A DNA stretch of 64,000 nucleotides from Candidatus Hydrogenedentota bacterium (GTDB lineage Bacteria > Hydrogenedentota > Hydrogenedentia > Hydrogenedentales > SLHB01), in assembly GCA_035416745.1 (NCBI GenBank), contig DAOLNV010000001.1:62001-126000 (forward strand), read 5' to 3'. Of this stretch, positions 1-6,981 are shown one piece after another. The position numbers and the translations under genes were made by a program. The notes under the pieces were generated by a model. The model saw only the letters and a program-made list of their open reading frames with translations, was not told where the DNA came from and did not search any database. The stretch's first letter is position 1, and each line of letters begins with the position of its first letter.

Positions 1-1
1 G

Positions 2-925
2 CGCTACGTGCATTCGGCCATGTGGGAAGCCGCTATTGCGGGCGTGAATGGCTGCGCGGTGGCCCCGGGCAGCGTGTGGCAAAGCCCGGGAAGCCTGGAA
101 GGGTTGGCCACCGCCTGCATCGACATCAACCGGCTGGGGGACATCGTAACGGCGTTTCAACGCGCGGACGCGCCCATAGCGGTGCTTTGGAGCATGTCCT
201 CTAAAATCTACCGTGACGGTGACACGTTTCTGGATTCGGTGCAGCGCGTGTATGAAGGGTGCGCGTTCTTCGGTTTTCCCGTCCGGTTCATAACCGAAGA
301 CGAGTGTAATCCGGCCGGCCTTGAGAATGTGGTGGTGTTGGTCATGCCGGAGGTACCTGCTATCGCCGATGAAACCTTCCAGGCGCTCGACGCTTACGCA
401 CAGGCCGGCGGAACCGTCGTCCGCAGCGGCCGTCCCGCACCGTACACGCCCAACGGCGGTTCCCGGCACGAAGTCATTTCACAAACGGACCGCACCATCT
501 TCATGAGAGCGTCCGACACGCCAACGGTCTACCTGCAGGCGCTGGATGCCGCCTACGAGTTCGGCATATTCCCGTCCATTCCCCGCACGACCAACAAGTA
601 CGGCTATCCCCTGGAAGGAGTCAAGAGCCGGTATACCGAGTGCGAGGGGCAGGAATACCTCTATGTGATCAATCTCAGAAAAGAACCGGTTCGAACATAC
701 CTCTTTGGGGGCTCGCGTCAGGGGCGCGACGTCATTCGAGGCCGCGATGTCCGGTTTCCAATAACCCTCGAGCCTCTCGACCCCATGCTGATCCGGCTCG
801 AACCGCAGGCCTCCGCGCTGCCGGGTGGTGAAGGGAGCGCCGCCATGGCGGCCAGCGAGGCTTCTGAAACGCAAAACAACCCCCCGAGTGTGGAGCTGCA
901 GCCGGCGGTCCCGCAAGCGCCTTGA
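2..925 (+). CDS. C-terminal part of a GH42-like glycoside hydrolase (5' end outside window)
   Basis: The reading frame is open from the window edge, so the N-terminus and any catalytic barrel lie upstream; 307 residues are visible. The visible part looks like the C-terminal half of a beta-galactosidase-type protein. It begins with the end of a barrel-like segment (SAMWEAAIAGVNG), continues with a Rossmann-like trimerisation-type domain (about residues 55-150, including VVLVMPEVPAI and AYAQAGGTVV), and ends in a small beta-rich domain finishing LDPMLIRLEP. The tail after that is Ala/Pro/Gln-rich and probably disordered. No catalytic residues can be seen, so substrate and family are tentative. 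It is followed by def after 172 bases. Confidence 0.5.
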   Translation, partial: RYVHSAMWEAAIAGVNGCAVAPGSVWQSPGSLEGLATACIDINRLGDIVTAFQRADAPIAVLWSMSSKIYRDGDTFLDSVQRVYEGCAFFGFPVRFITEDECNPAGLENVVVLVMPEVPAIADETFQALDAYAQAGGTVVRSGRPAPYTPNGGSRHEVISQTDRTIFMRASDTPTVYLQALDAAYEFGIFPSIPRTTNKYGYPLEGVKSRYTECEGQEYLYVINLRKEPVRTYLFGGSRQGRDVIRGRDVRFPITLEPLDPMLIRLEPQASALPGGEGSAAMAASEASETQNNPPSVELQPAVPQAP

Positions 926-1042
926 TATCCGTTCCGACGCGCGGCCTCGATGGTTTCGCAGGATTTATCTGAGCTCGCGAAGTGTTTACAGTGCGACAGT
1001 ATTCGATGACGCCCTGACAGAGCACATGCCTTCACACACGGT

Positions 1043-1072
1043 TTGCCAGTCCAGTGCGGGATGTGATAACAT
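1043..1072 (+). promoter_or_regulatory. candidate sigma-70 promoter for def
   Basis: TTGCCA at 1043-1048 and TAACAT at 1067-1072 are separated by 18 bases and match the housekeeping consensus at 5 of 6 and 4 of 6 positions. Transcription would begin near 1079, about 20 bases before the def start codon. The match was found by eye, so chance occurrence is possible. Confidence 0.35.
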
Positions 1073-1097
1073 TGTGTGCCGGAGGACGTTATAAAGC

Positions 1098-1604
1098 ATG
1101 AACATCGTCCTATATCCAGACGAACCCCTGCAAGGAACAGCGGCTCTCGTCGAGGACTTCGGGCCGAAGCTCGAGATGCTCGCCGCCGACATGTTCAAGG
1201 CCATGTATGAAAACGAAGGCGTGGGTTTGGCTGCCCCCCAGGTGGGCATCCCCCAGCGCTTCTTCGTCTGCCATGACCCTGAATCCGAGCCCCTCTGCCT
1301 GGTGAATCCCGAAATCCTCGATATGGAAGGCAATGAGACCGTCGACGAGGGCTGCTTGAGTTTGCCGCAGATTTACGCCCCCGTGCAACGGGCCACCCGG
1401 ATTCGTGTCCGGGCATCCGATCCTTCGGGCAACGCGCTCGATTTCGAGGCCCGCGACTTGCTGGCGCGAATCATCCAGCACGAAACAGACCACTTGTATG
1501 GGCGAATATTCCTGGACCGCGTAGATATTCTGACCCGGCAGGCCAAACTGAAGGAGTGGGAGGAACTGCGTCCTTCCTTGATATCCGCCGCGCCGCTTCA
1601 ATAG
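1098..1604 (+). CDS. def: Peptide deformylase
   Basis: This enzyme removes the formyl group from the N-terminal methionine of nascent proteins in the cytoplasm. All three family motifs are present: GVGLAAPQVG (residues 41-50), EGCLSLP with the metal-binding Cys86, and QHETDHLYG with metal ligands His128 and His132 and catalytic Glu129. At 168 residues it has the usual length. A GGAGG site sits 12 bases before ATG, slightly far but the only good one. recR follows 46 bases downstream, so the two are probably co-transcribed. Confidence 0.96.
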   Translation: MNIVLYPDEPLQGTAALVEDFGPKLEMLAADMFKAMYENEGVGLAAPQVGIPQRFFVCHDPESEPLCLVNPEILDMEGNETVDEGCLSLPQIYAPVQRATRIRVRASDPSGNALDFEARDLLARIIQHETDHLYGRIFLDRVDILTRQAKLKEWEELRPSLISAAPLQ

Positions 1605-1650
1605 GCGTGGTGAAGACGCATGCCGGTCATGCCCGGTGGGGCGGAAGTAT

Positions 1651-2250
1651 ATGCTGTCTGATACACCTGTCTTCGAGCAACTGATTGAAGCCTTCCGGCG
1701 CCTGCCCGGCATCGGAAAGAGGTCGGCCGAGCGGCTCGCGCTCCATATATTATCGGCGCCCGAGAACGAAGCGTTTATCTTGAGCGACGCCCTGCTGCAA
1801 GCCCGCAAACACATCGTGCGCTGTTCGATATGCTGCGATTTGTCCGACGGCGACCCCTGTGCCATATGTGCGAACGCCGGCCGCGACAACGGCGTGATTT
1901 GTGTGGTGGAACAGCCTTCGGGGGCAATGGCGATCGAGAAGGCCGGCACCTACAAGGGACTTTATCACGTGCTTCATGGCGCGCTCAATCCATTGGAAGG
2001 AATCGGCCCCGACGAACTCACGGTCGACAGGCTTCTGCGCCGCATCTCAAGCGGGGTTCGCGAAGTCATCGTCGCCACCAACGCCACCACCGAGGGCGAA
2101 GCGACAGCGCTGTACCTCTCCCGCATCATCGGGCAGCGTTTCGGCACGCCCGTAACGCGAATCGCGCACGGCGTCCCGATGGGAAGCGGCCTGGAATACG
2201 CGGATGACGCAACTCTCGCTCATGCTCTCGAGGGCCGCAAACGCGTATAA
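1651..2250 (+). CDS. recR: Recombination protein RecR
   Basis: RecR acts with RecF and RecO to load RecA onto gapped DNA. The protein shows the helix-hairpin-helix start (RRLPGIGKRSAERLA), a four-cysteine zinc finger (CSICCDLSDGDPCAIC) and a Toprim domain (ICVVEQPSGAMAIE, then the conserved HGALNPLEGIGPDEL). I place the start at ATG 1651, giving 199 residues and an N-terminus that aligns with the family. An in-frame GTG at 1636 would add five residues but has no ribosome site. It converges on the minus-strand gene ending at 2283. Confidence 0.95.
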   Translation: MLSDTPVFEQLIEAFRRLPGIGKRSAERLALHILSAPENEAFILSDALLQARKHIVRCSICCDLSDGDPCAICANAGRDNGVICVVEQPSGAMAIEKAGTYKGLYHVLHGALNPLEGIGPDELTVDRLLRRISSGVREVIVATNATTEGEATALYLSRIIGQRFGTPVTRIAHGVPMGSGLEYADDATLAHALEGRKRV

Positions 2251-2282
2251 CCCCTGCGGGGATGTGCTATTCCACAGTCTGT

Positions 2283-3233
2283 TCAGCTTGCGGAAGAGCC
2301 CGCTGACGAGCGGACCAGCTTGTCCAGACCCGAAATCGTGTATTCGCCAACGACTGACTTGCCCTCGAGGCGGCTGGCCCCGTTCAAGGCCGCGCCCTTG
2401 CTCTCCACCTCTTTCTTGCCTTGGGCTATGCCCATATCAAGGAAGAATTGCAGGCTTCCGGGAATGTCTTCTTCCACGTCGGGGCGGCAATCGATGCGGA
2501 GCGTCAAGGCCACATCCTGGGGACCGGTAAAATCCGCGAACACCCGCATTGAGGCCACGTTGGCGAACATGCCGACGAAGAACTCCGGGTTGTTCTTCCC
2601 GTCGGCCCCCACAAGCAATCTAAACGCCGACAACACAGCGAACGCGCCGCCGTCCCGGTTGTCCAGAACTGCCTCCACCGCATGGCCGCCCTCCAGTTCA
2701 AGCGGCCCGGCCACGGCGTATCCGGCCCACGTCTTCCCGGTGAGGTCCTGGGTCAGGCGATCGATACGCGTCTCGCCGCGTAACGTGAGCACTCCCCGTT
2801 TCTCGAGCACCATGCCTTCGTTGGCCCAGCGGACGGTCGGAACGGATTTCGAGATGTTCGCGCTGTTGACCGCATCGCGGATGACCGGTCCCAGACGCTG
2901 ATCGTTCACAAATCCCGTTACGGCGGCAGAACCCTGGGGCACGTCAGGGGCGATCAGAATCGCCACCTCTTGTGGCAAAATCCGCCGCACAACCCAGCTG
3001 CTCGGGCGCTGGTCTTCCGGAAAGGCTGCTTCCAGCAGTGCCGTAAGGGTATCTTCCCCGCGACCCGGCCACGCCGCAATTTGGACGCGCGTATCTGGCG
3101 TCACATACGAAGAATGCGAAAACTCCGGACTCTTCAGGACGGCGAATTTTCTATCGGCAACAACGAAAGCGATTATGCCAACAACCACCAAAATGCCCAA
3201 AGCCGCAAACAACAGCACCCAGAGCTTCTTCAA
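2283..3233 (-). CDS. Single-pass membrane-anchored protein of unknown function
   Basis: I do not recognise the family. The protein starts with a short basic segment and one transmembrane helix (VLLFAALGILVVVGIIAFVV). About 290 residues follow, predicted to lie outside the cytoplasmic membrane, with alternating beta-like stretches and no cysteine pairs or obvious catalytic motif. A TTG codon at 3233 is preceded by AGAAGGGGG with six-base spacing, giving an N-terminus of MKKLWVLL. An ATG eight codons upstream (3257) is possible but has a poor ribosome site. The sequence pattern suggests a soluble beta-rich domain presented at the cell surface or periplasm. Confidence 0.6.
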   Translation of the reverse strand: MKKLWVLLFAALGILVVVGIIAFVVADRKFAVLKSPEFSHSSYVTPDTRVQIAAWPGRGEDTLTALLEAAFPEDQRPSSWVVRRILPQEVAILIAPDVPQGSAAVTGFVNDQRLGPVIRDAVNSANISKSVPTVRWANEGMVLEKRGVLTLRGETRIDRLTQDLTGKTWAGYAVAGPLELEGGHAVEAVLDNRDGGAFAVLSAFRLLVGADGKNNPEFFVGMFANVASMRVFADFTGPQDVALTLRIDCRPDVEEDIPGSLQFFLDMGIAQGKKEVESKGAALNGASRLEGKSVVGEYTISGLDKLVRSSAGSSAS

Positions 3234-3470
3234 GATTTGCCCCCTTCTAAGTGACATCCATTGGTTTCCGCGTCACGCAAGCCCAGATCGTAAGCCTATG
3301 AACTTGCCAAGTCAACACAGCTTTTCCTGGCGCTGGCTCATACCCGGTTTTCCGCGGTCACAAACTGGGGCGGTGGTTCATAACAGAAGATAAGGAGAAA
3401 GGCGTTTGCGGCCATTTTCTTGTTTCCCGGGGGAAAGGGCGGGAGCAGCGGGGCACAAAGCAGGGGCATA

Positions 3471-3502
3471 AGGAAAGGCCGGCGGTCGCGATGCCGCCGG
3501 CC
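3471..3502 (-). terminator. Rho-independent terminator after the 3534-4595 gene
   Basis: Nine perfect GC-rich base pairs (GGCCGGCGG at 3477-3485 with CCGCCGGCC at 3494-3502) enclose an 8-base loop. Read on the minus strand, the stem is followed by TTTCCTTAT. It lies 32 bases beyond the stop codon of the minus-strand gene. Confidence 0.7.
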
Positions 3503-3533
3503 CTGTTCCCAACCCAATGGTATTGCAGATACG

Positions 3534-4595
3534 TTAACGTACCGCTGCGCGTGGAATATCTATGTAAGTAGACCCCATCATCACCTTGGTTCGCTTCGGG
3601 GCCGTATGTGCATGCTTGAGACTTGCTATGGCGCGAAGATAGAAGGCGTGGTCGACCGCCAGGTCCCGCTCCTGGACTTTTGCTTTCATGCTTTCGAACG
3701 CCTGAAGGGCGATGTCTTTTCTACCGACCCGCTGCGCGGCCACGATCCACCAATACAGTTGGTCCGGGGACAATCCTGTCATGTTGGGGAATCGCCGGTA
3801 CGTCGCAAGGACGGTGTCTCTCCGATCATGCCACTCTGAGGGGCCCAGGGCCACGACAAAGAGATTTGCCAACCCCGCCGGATAAAACTCGCCCGTGTCT
3901 TCCACGGTGACCGTTGCGTCCCCTGCTTTAGCCCATGCGTAAAGGCCGTCCTCGCCGCGAAGCTGGTCGAACGCTTTTTTCATATCGCGGCGTGTGTAAT
4001 ACACTTCGTGCACCCAGGCATAGTCACGGAGGAGCTGGGCGATTTGCCGCGAATGCCAAAGCGCTTCGAAAACCTCCGCATTGTCCATAACGTACTTGTA
4101 CGGCGAGTCCGGCTTGGCGTAGGTCAACCCGTCCACGTCGAGGGTCGATAACATCGCCTTGTGCGCTCCAAAAATCTTACCCATTTCACGCAACACGAAC
4201 CGGTGGTCTTGGGTCAGCATCCGGCGCATGTTCACGCACATCAGGAAGGTTGCGGCATACGAATCCGTCGCGTCGCATTCGCCGGTGGATTCGTAGTTGC
4301 TGACGGTTCCCTTGTAGTCATGAATGACGCCCCGGAGATCCATGTGTTTGAAATACCAATCCGTCCACTTGATTCCGCCTTCGAGGTATTTCTTATCGTC
4401 GGTAATCTGATAGGCTTCGAACAACCCGAGGGCGGCATAGTTGCCAAAGTACGGCGAAATCGTGATTTGGTCGCCCGATTGCTGGTGGATGATCGCACCG
4501 TCAGCGAGTTGCTTTGACAAGATAGCGTCCGCATGTTCGCAGATCTCGCCCTTCGGCGTCATCGCAACCAGAAAGATGAGTAGGGCTTGCATCAT
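3534..4595 (-). CDS. Exported alpha/alpha-barrel-like protein of unknown function
   Basis: This 353-residue protein starts with a short hydrophobic segment (MMQALLIFLVAM) that could be a signal peptide. The rest is helix-rich with repeated aromatic motifs (YFGNYAALGLFEAY, KWTDWYFKHM, YWWIVAAQRVG). This resembles the (alpha/alpha)6 barrels of glycoside hydrolases and epimerases, though no catalytic residue can be assigned. ATG 4595 is preceded by GGAAGGAG at ideal spacing; a longer start 27 bases upstream has no such site. A terminator follows. A role in carbohydrate processing is inferred only from fold resemblance. Confidence 0.6.
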   Translation of the reverse strand: MMQALLIFLVAMTPKGEICEHADAILSKQLADGAIIHQQSGDQITISPYFGNYAALGLFEAYQITDDKKYLEGGIKWTDWYFKHMDLRGVIHDYKGTVSNYESTGECDATDSYAATFLMCVNMRRMLTQDHRFVLREMGKIFGAHKAMLSTLDVDGLTYAKPDSPYKYVMDNAEVFEALWHSRQIAQLLRDYAWVHEVYYTRRDMKKAFDQLRGEDGLYAWAKAGDATVTVEDTGEFYPAGLANLFVVALGPSEWHDRRDTVLATYRRFPNMTGLSPDQLYWWIVAAQRVGRKDIALQAFESMKAKVQERDLAVDHAFYLRAIASLKHAHTAPKRTKVMMGSTYIDIPRAAVR

Positions 4596-4750
4596 TTGCT
4601 CCTTCCCGGCGTCACAAAACATAAACTCCCACGCTGTTATTATGCCTCAACAACAGCAAAAGTTCCTGTAAACTCCGTACAACTCCCCTCAACACCCGTT
4701 TTCGGCCGGTTTGTTCCCCCTGGCCTCGCACCTGTTTGCAGGAAAAAGGC

Positions 4751-6016
4751 TTACGAGATCGACACCCCCGGTGCCTCGACTTCTGACGGAAACATGAAAT
4801 CCTGCGGCTCGACCACAACGACGCCGCGGGGCGTCACCCGGAACCGCCGCATGTCCTCATCGGAATCATACCCGATAACCACGTCTTCCGGCACATGCAC
4901 CCCCGTGTCTACGATGGCTCTGCGCACACGTGCCCGACGGCCTATGGAGACCTCGGGCATGAGGATGCATTCTTCCACGTACGAATAGCTGTTCACGCGG
5001 ACCTCAGGCGAGAGCACGCTCCGCCGGACCATGCCGCCGCTGATGATGCACCCGGGGCTGACTATCGAGTCGATCGCGACCCCAAACCGGATGCCCTCGT
5101 CGGCAAACACAAATTTTGCCGGGGGGACCATGGGCAGTTTGGTGCGGACCGGCCATTCCCGGTCGTAGAGGTTGAACAGGGGGTCCACCGCCACGAAATC
5201 CATGTTGGCTTCCCAGAACGAGTCTAATGTGCCCACATCCCGCCAGTACTTGGCCTCTTTTCGGTTCTCGTCGACAAAGGGGTAGACATATACCGGGTCG
5301 GTTTCCACTAGCCGCGGGATGATGTCTTTGCCGAAATCGTGGGAGCTCATCCGTTCGGCATCGTCGTAACAGGCGCGAATAAGGGTGTCTTTATCGAATA
5401 CGTAGACGCCCATCGAGGCCAGCGTTGTGCTGGGGTTGTGGGGCGACGGCCGCGGTTTTTCCGGTTTTTCCTGGAACCCGGTCACGCGGTCATCGCTATC
5501 GACCTCCAGTATCCCGAAGCGGTTTCCTTCGGCGAGAGGGACCTCGAGGGCCGCGAGCGTTACGGCAGCGCCTTTTGCCCTGTGGAACGTCACCATCTTC
5601 TGGTAGTCCATTTTGTAGATATGGTCGCCGGACAGGACCATCACCTCACGGCAGTCGATCGGGTCTATCGAGTACAGATTCTGGTAGATGGCGTCCGCGG
5701 TGCCCAAGTACCAGTTGTCGCCCGTGCGTTTCTGAGCAGGGATAACCTCGATGAACTCGCTCCATTCGGGGTACGACAAGTTCCACGCAGAGTGGATATG
5801 ACGAATCAGGGACAGCGACTTGTATTGAACCAGAACCAGGATCTTGCGGATTTGCGAGTTGATGCAGTTTGAGAGCGTAAAATCAATGATGCGGTACATT
5901 CCGCCGAAATGCACTGCGGGCTTGGCTTCGTTGCGCGTCAGGGGGTACAGCCGTTCGCCCGCGCCGCCCGCCAATACCACGGCGAGCACGTCTTTCATGC
6001 TGTGCCGGTCATCCAT
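4751..6016 (-). CDS. glgC: Glucose-1-phosphate adenylyltransferase
   Basis: This enzyme makes ADP-glucose from glucose-1-phosphate and ATP, the committed step of bacterial glycogen synthesis. The N-terminal nucleotidyltransferase domain carries LAGGAGERLYPLTRNEAKPA, the GlgC-typical segment IIDFTLSNCINSQI, GTADAIYQNL and SGDHIYKMDY. The C-terminus is a left-handed beta-helix (CIISGGMVRRSVLS onward). At 421 residues it has standard length. ATG 6016 has GGAGG seven bases upstream, inside the end of the preceding cyclase-family gene, so the two are probably translationally coupled. No glgA or glgB is present in the window. Confidence 0.95.
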   Translation of the reverse strand: MDDRHSMKDVLAVVLAGGAGERLYPLTRNEAKPAVHFGGMYRIIDFTLSNCINSQIRKILVLVQYKSLSLIRHIHSAWNLSYPEWSEFIEVIPAQKRTGDNWYLGTADAIYQNLYSIDPIDCREVMVLSGDHIYKMDYQKMVTFHRAKGAAVTLAALEVPLAEGNRFGILEVDSDDRVTGFQEKPEKPRPSPHNPSTTLASMGVYVFDKDTLIRACYDDAERMSSHDFGKDIIPRLVETDPVYVYPFVDENRKEAKYWRDVGTLDSFWEANMDFVAVDPLFNLYDREWPVRTKLPMVPPAKFVFADEGIRFGVAIDSIVSPGCIISGGMVRRSVLSPEVRVNSYSYVEECILMPEVSIGRRARVRRAIVDTGVHVPEDVVIGYDSDEDMRRFRVTPRGVVVVEPQDFMFPSEVEAPGVSIS

Positions 6017-6017
6017 G

Positions 6018-6674
6018 CTACGCCTCCAATCCGACAAACGCCCTGCATGGAGCGCCATCCCCGTTTCGGACCGCCAACGGCAGCACTATGAATTCACATT
6101 CTCCCGCCCCAACCGCTCCCAGTTCAAGGCCTTCCACCACGAGCACAGCGGCTTCCAGAAGGATGCGGTGTACCACTTCGCAGCCCTCTCCGACGGGGGC
6201 GATGGACAGATAATCAATCCCAACCAATTGTACACCTTCGGCCACAATGCGTGCAGCCGCTTCCTGTGACAACGAGGCGAAATTATGATGAAACGCGGTG
6301 TCTCCCGCAAACGCGCTGTTCCGTGTCTTTAACAACAACCGTTGAGGGAGGCCTTCTTTGCCCAAATCCCCGGCCAGAATCTCCGAACCGGCCGTCTTGA
6401 CCTCGAGCACGCGCGCCGGGCCGAAAAAGAGCGTTGTATCCAGGGAGTCCACAGGCGCGCCGGACGGACAGAAGTGGTACGGCGCGTCCACATGGGTCCC
6501 GGTATGAGTGGTGAGTAGCAGCCGCGAAACGTTGCTGACGTCTCCGTCCGAAATACGCGATATGGCGGAAATCTCGACCGCTGGGTCGCCGGGCCAGCAT
6601 GCCATACCCTCAAACAACGGCCTGGACACGTCCACCCACCGTCTCGAGGAAGTGACGCGGACTTCCCTTGGCAA
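6018..6674 (-). CDS. Cyclase-family (kynurenine formamidase-like) hydrolase
   Basis: The motif HTGTHVDAPYHF matches the metal-binding signature of the cyclase/kynurenine formamidase family (HxGTHxDxPxH). Family members hydrolyse amides or lactones using a divalent metal. The 218-residue length is typical. The start is a TTG at 6674 with AGGAGG seven bases before it; no in-frame ATG upstream of the conserved region fits better. Only one base separates its stop codon from the glgC start. The natural substrate cannot be told from sequence, and the link to glycogen synthesis may be positional only. Confidence 0.8.
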   Translation of the reverse strand: MPREVRVTSSRRWVDVSRPLFEGMACWPGDPAVEISAISRISDGDVSNVSRLLLTTHTGTHVDAPYHFCPSGAPVDSLDTTLFFGPARVLEVKTAGSEILAGDLGKEGLPQRLLLKTRNSAFAGDTAFHHNFASLSQEAAARIVAEGVQLVGIDYLSIAPVGEGCEVVHRILLEAAVLVVEGLELGAVGAGECEFIVLPLAVRNGDGAPCRAFVGLEA

Positions 6675-6981
6675 TAGATTTCCTCCTGCTGCAGGCCTTT
6701 GCGTAAGTGATTGGATTATACACTACTTCAACGGGAAAGGCCGAATCGGAATGCGCCAGGATTATCGGCCCCCGGGCTGCGAGGGCGGAAGGCAATAATG
6801 GTGCGCGGACGTGTCCACCCGCGGGGTGATTAAGGGGCCGGTATGAAAACCGGCCCTCCGTTGGGTACGGACAGCCCGGCGCTGTGGCGGGGTTTCCTGG
6901 CCATGCTGCAGGGGGCCGGGGAGTGGGGGCAGCCTTTATGGGACCGGCCCCTTCGCCGGTCGTGTCAATTTGGTTCCCGGT
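6675..6981. other. Non-coding gap with two small hairpins
   Basis: This 307-base gap lies between the DUF3604 gene and the cyclase gene. It holds two GC-rich hairpins: GGGCCGGT/ACCGGCCC at 6835-6842 and 6849-6856, and GACCGGC/GCCGGTC at 6942-6948 and 6955-6961. Neither is followed by a T run on either strand, so they are not convincing intrinsic terminators. I see no coding potential. Confidence 0.4.

Noticed and set aside
6835..6961. Two hairpins after the DUF3604 gene as terminators
   Set aside because: Stems are short (7-8 pairs) and no T run follows on either strand.
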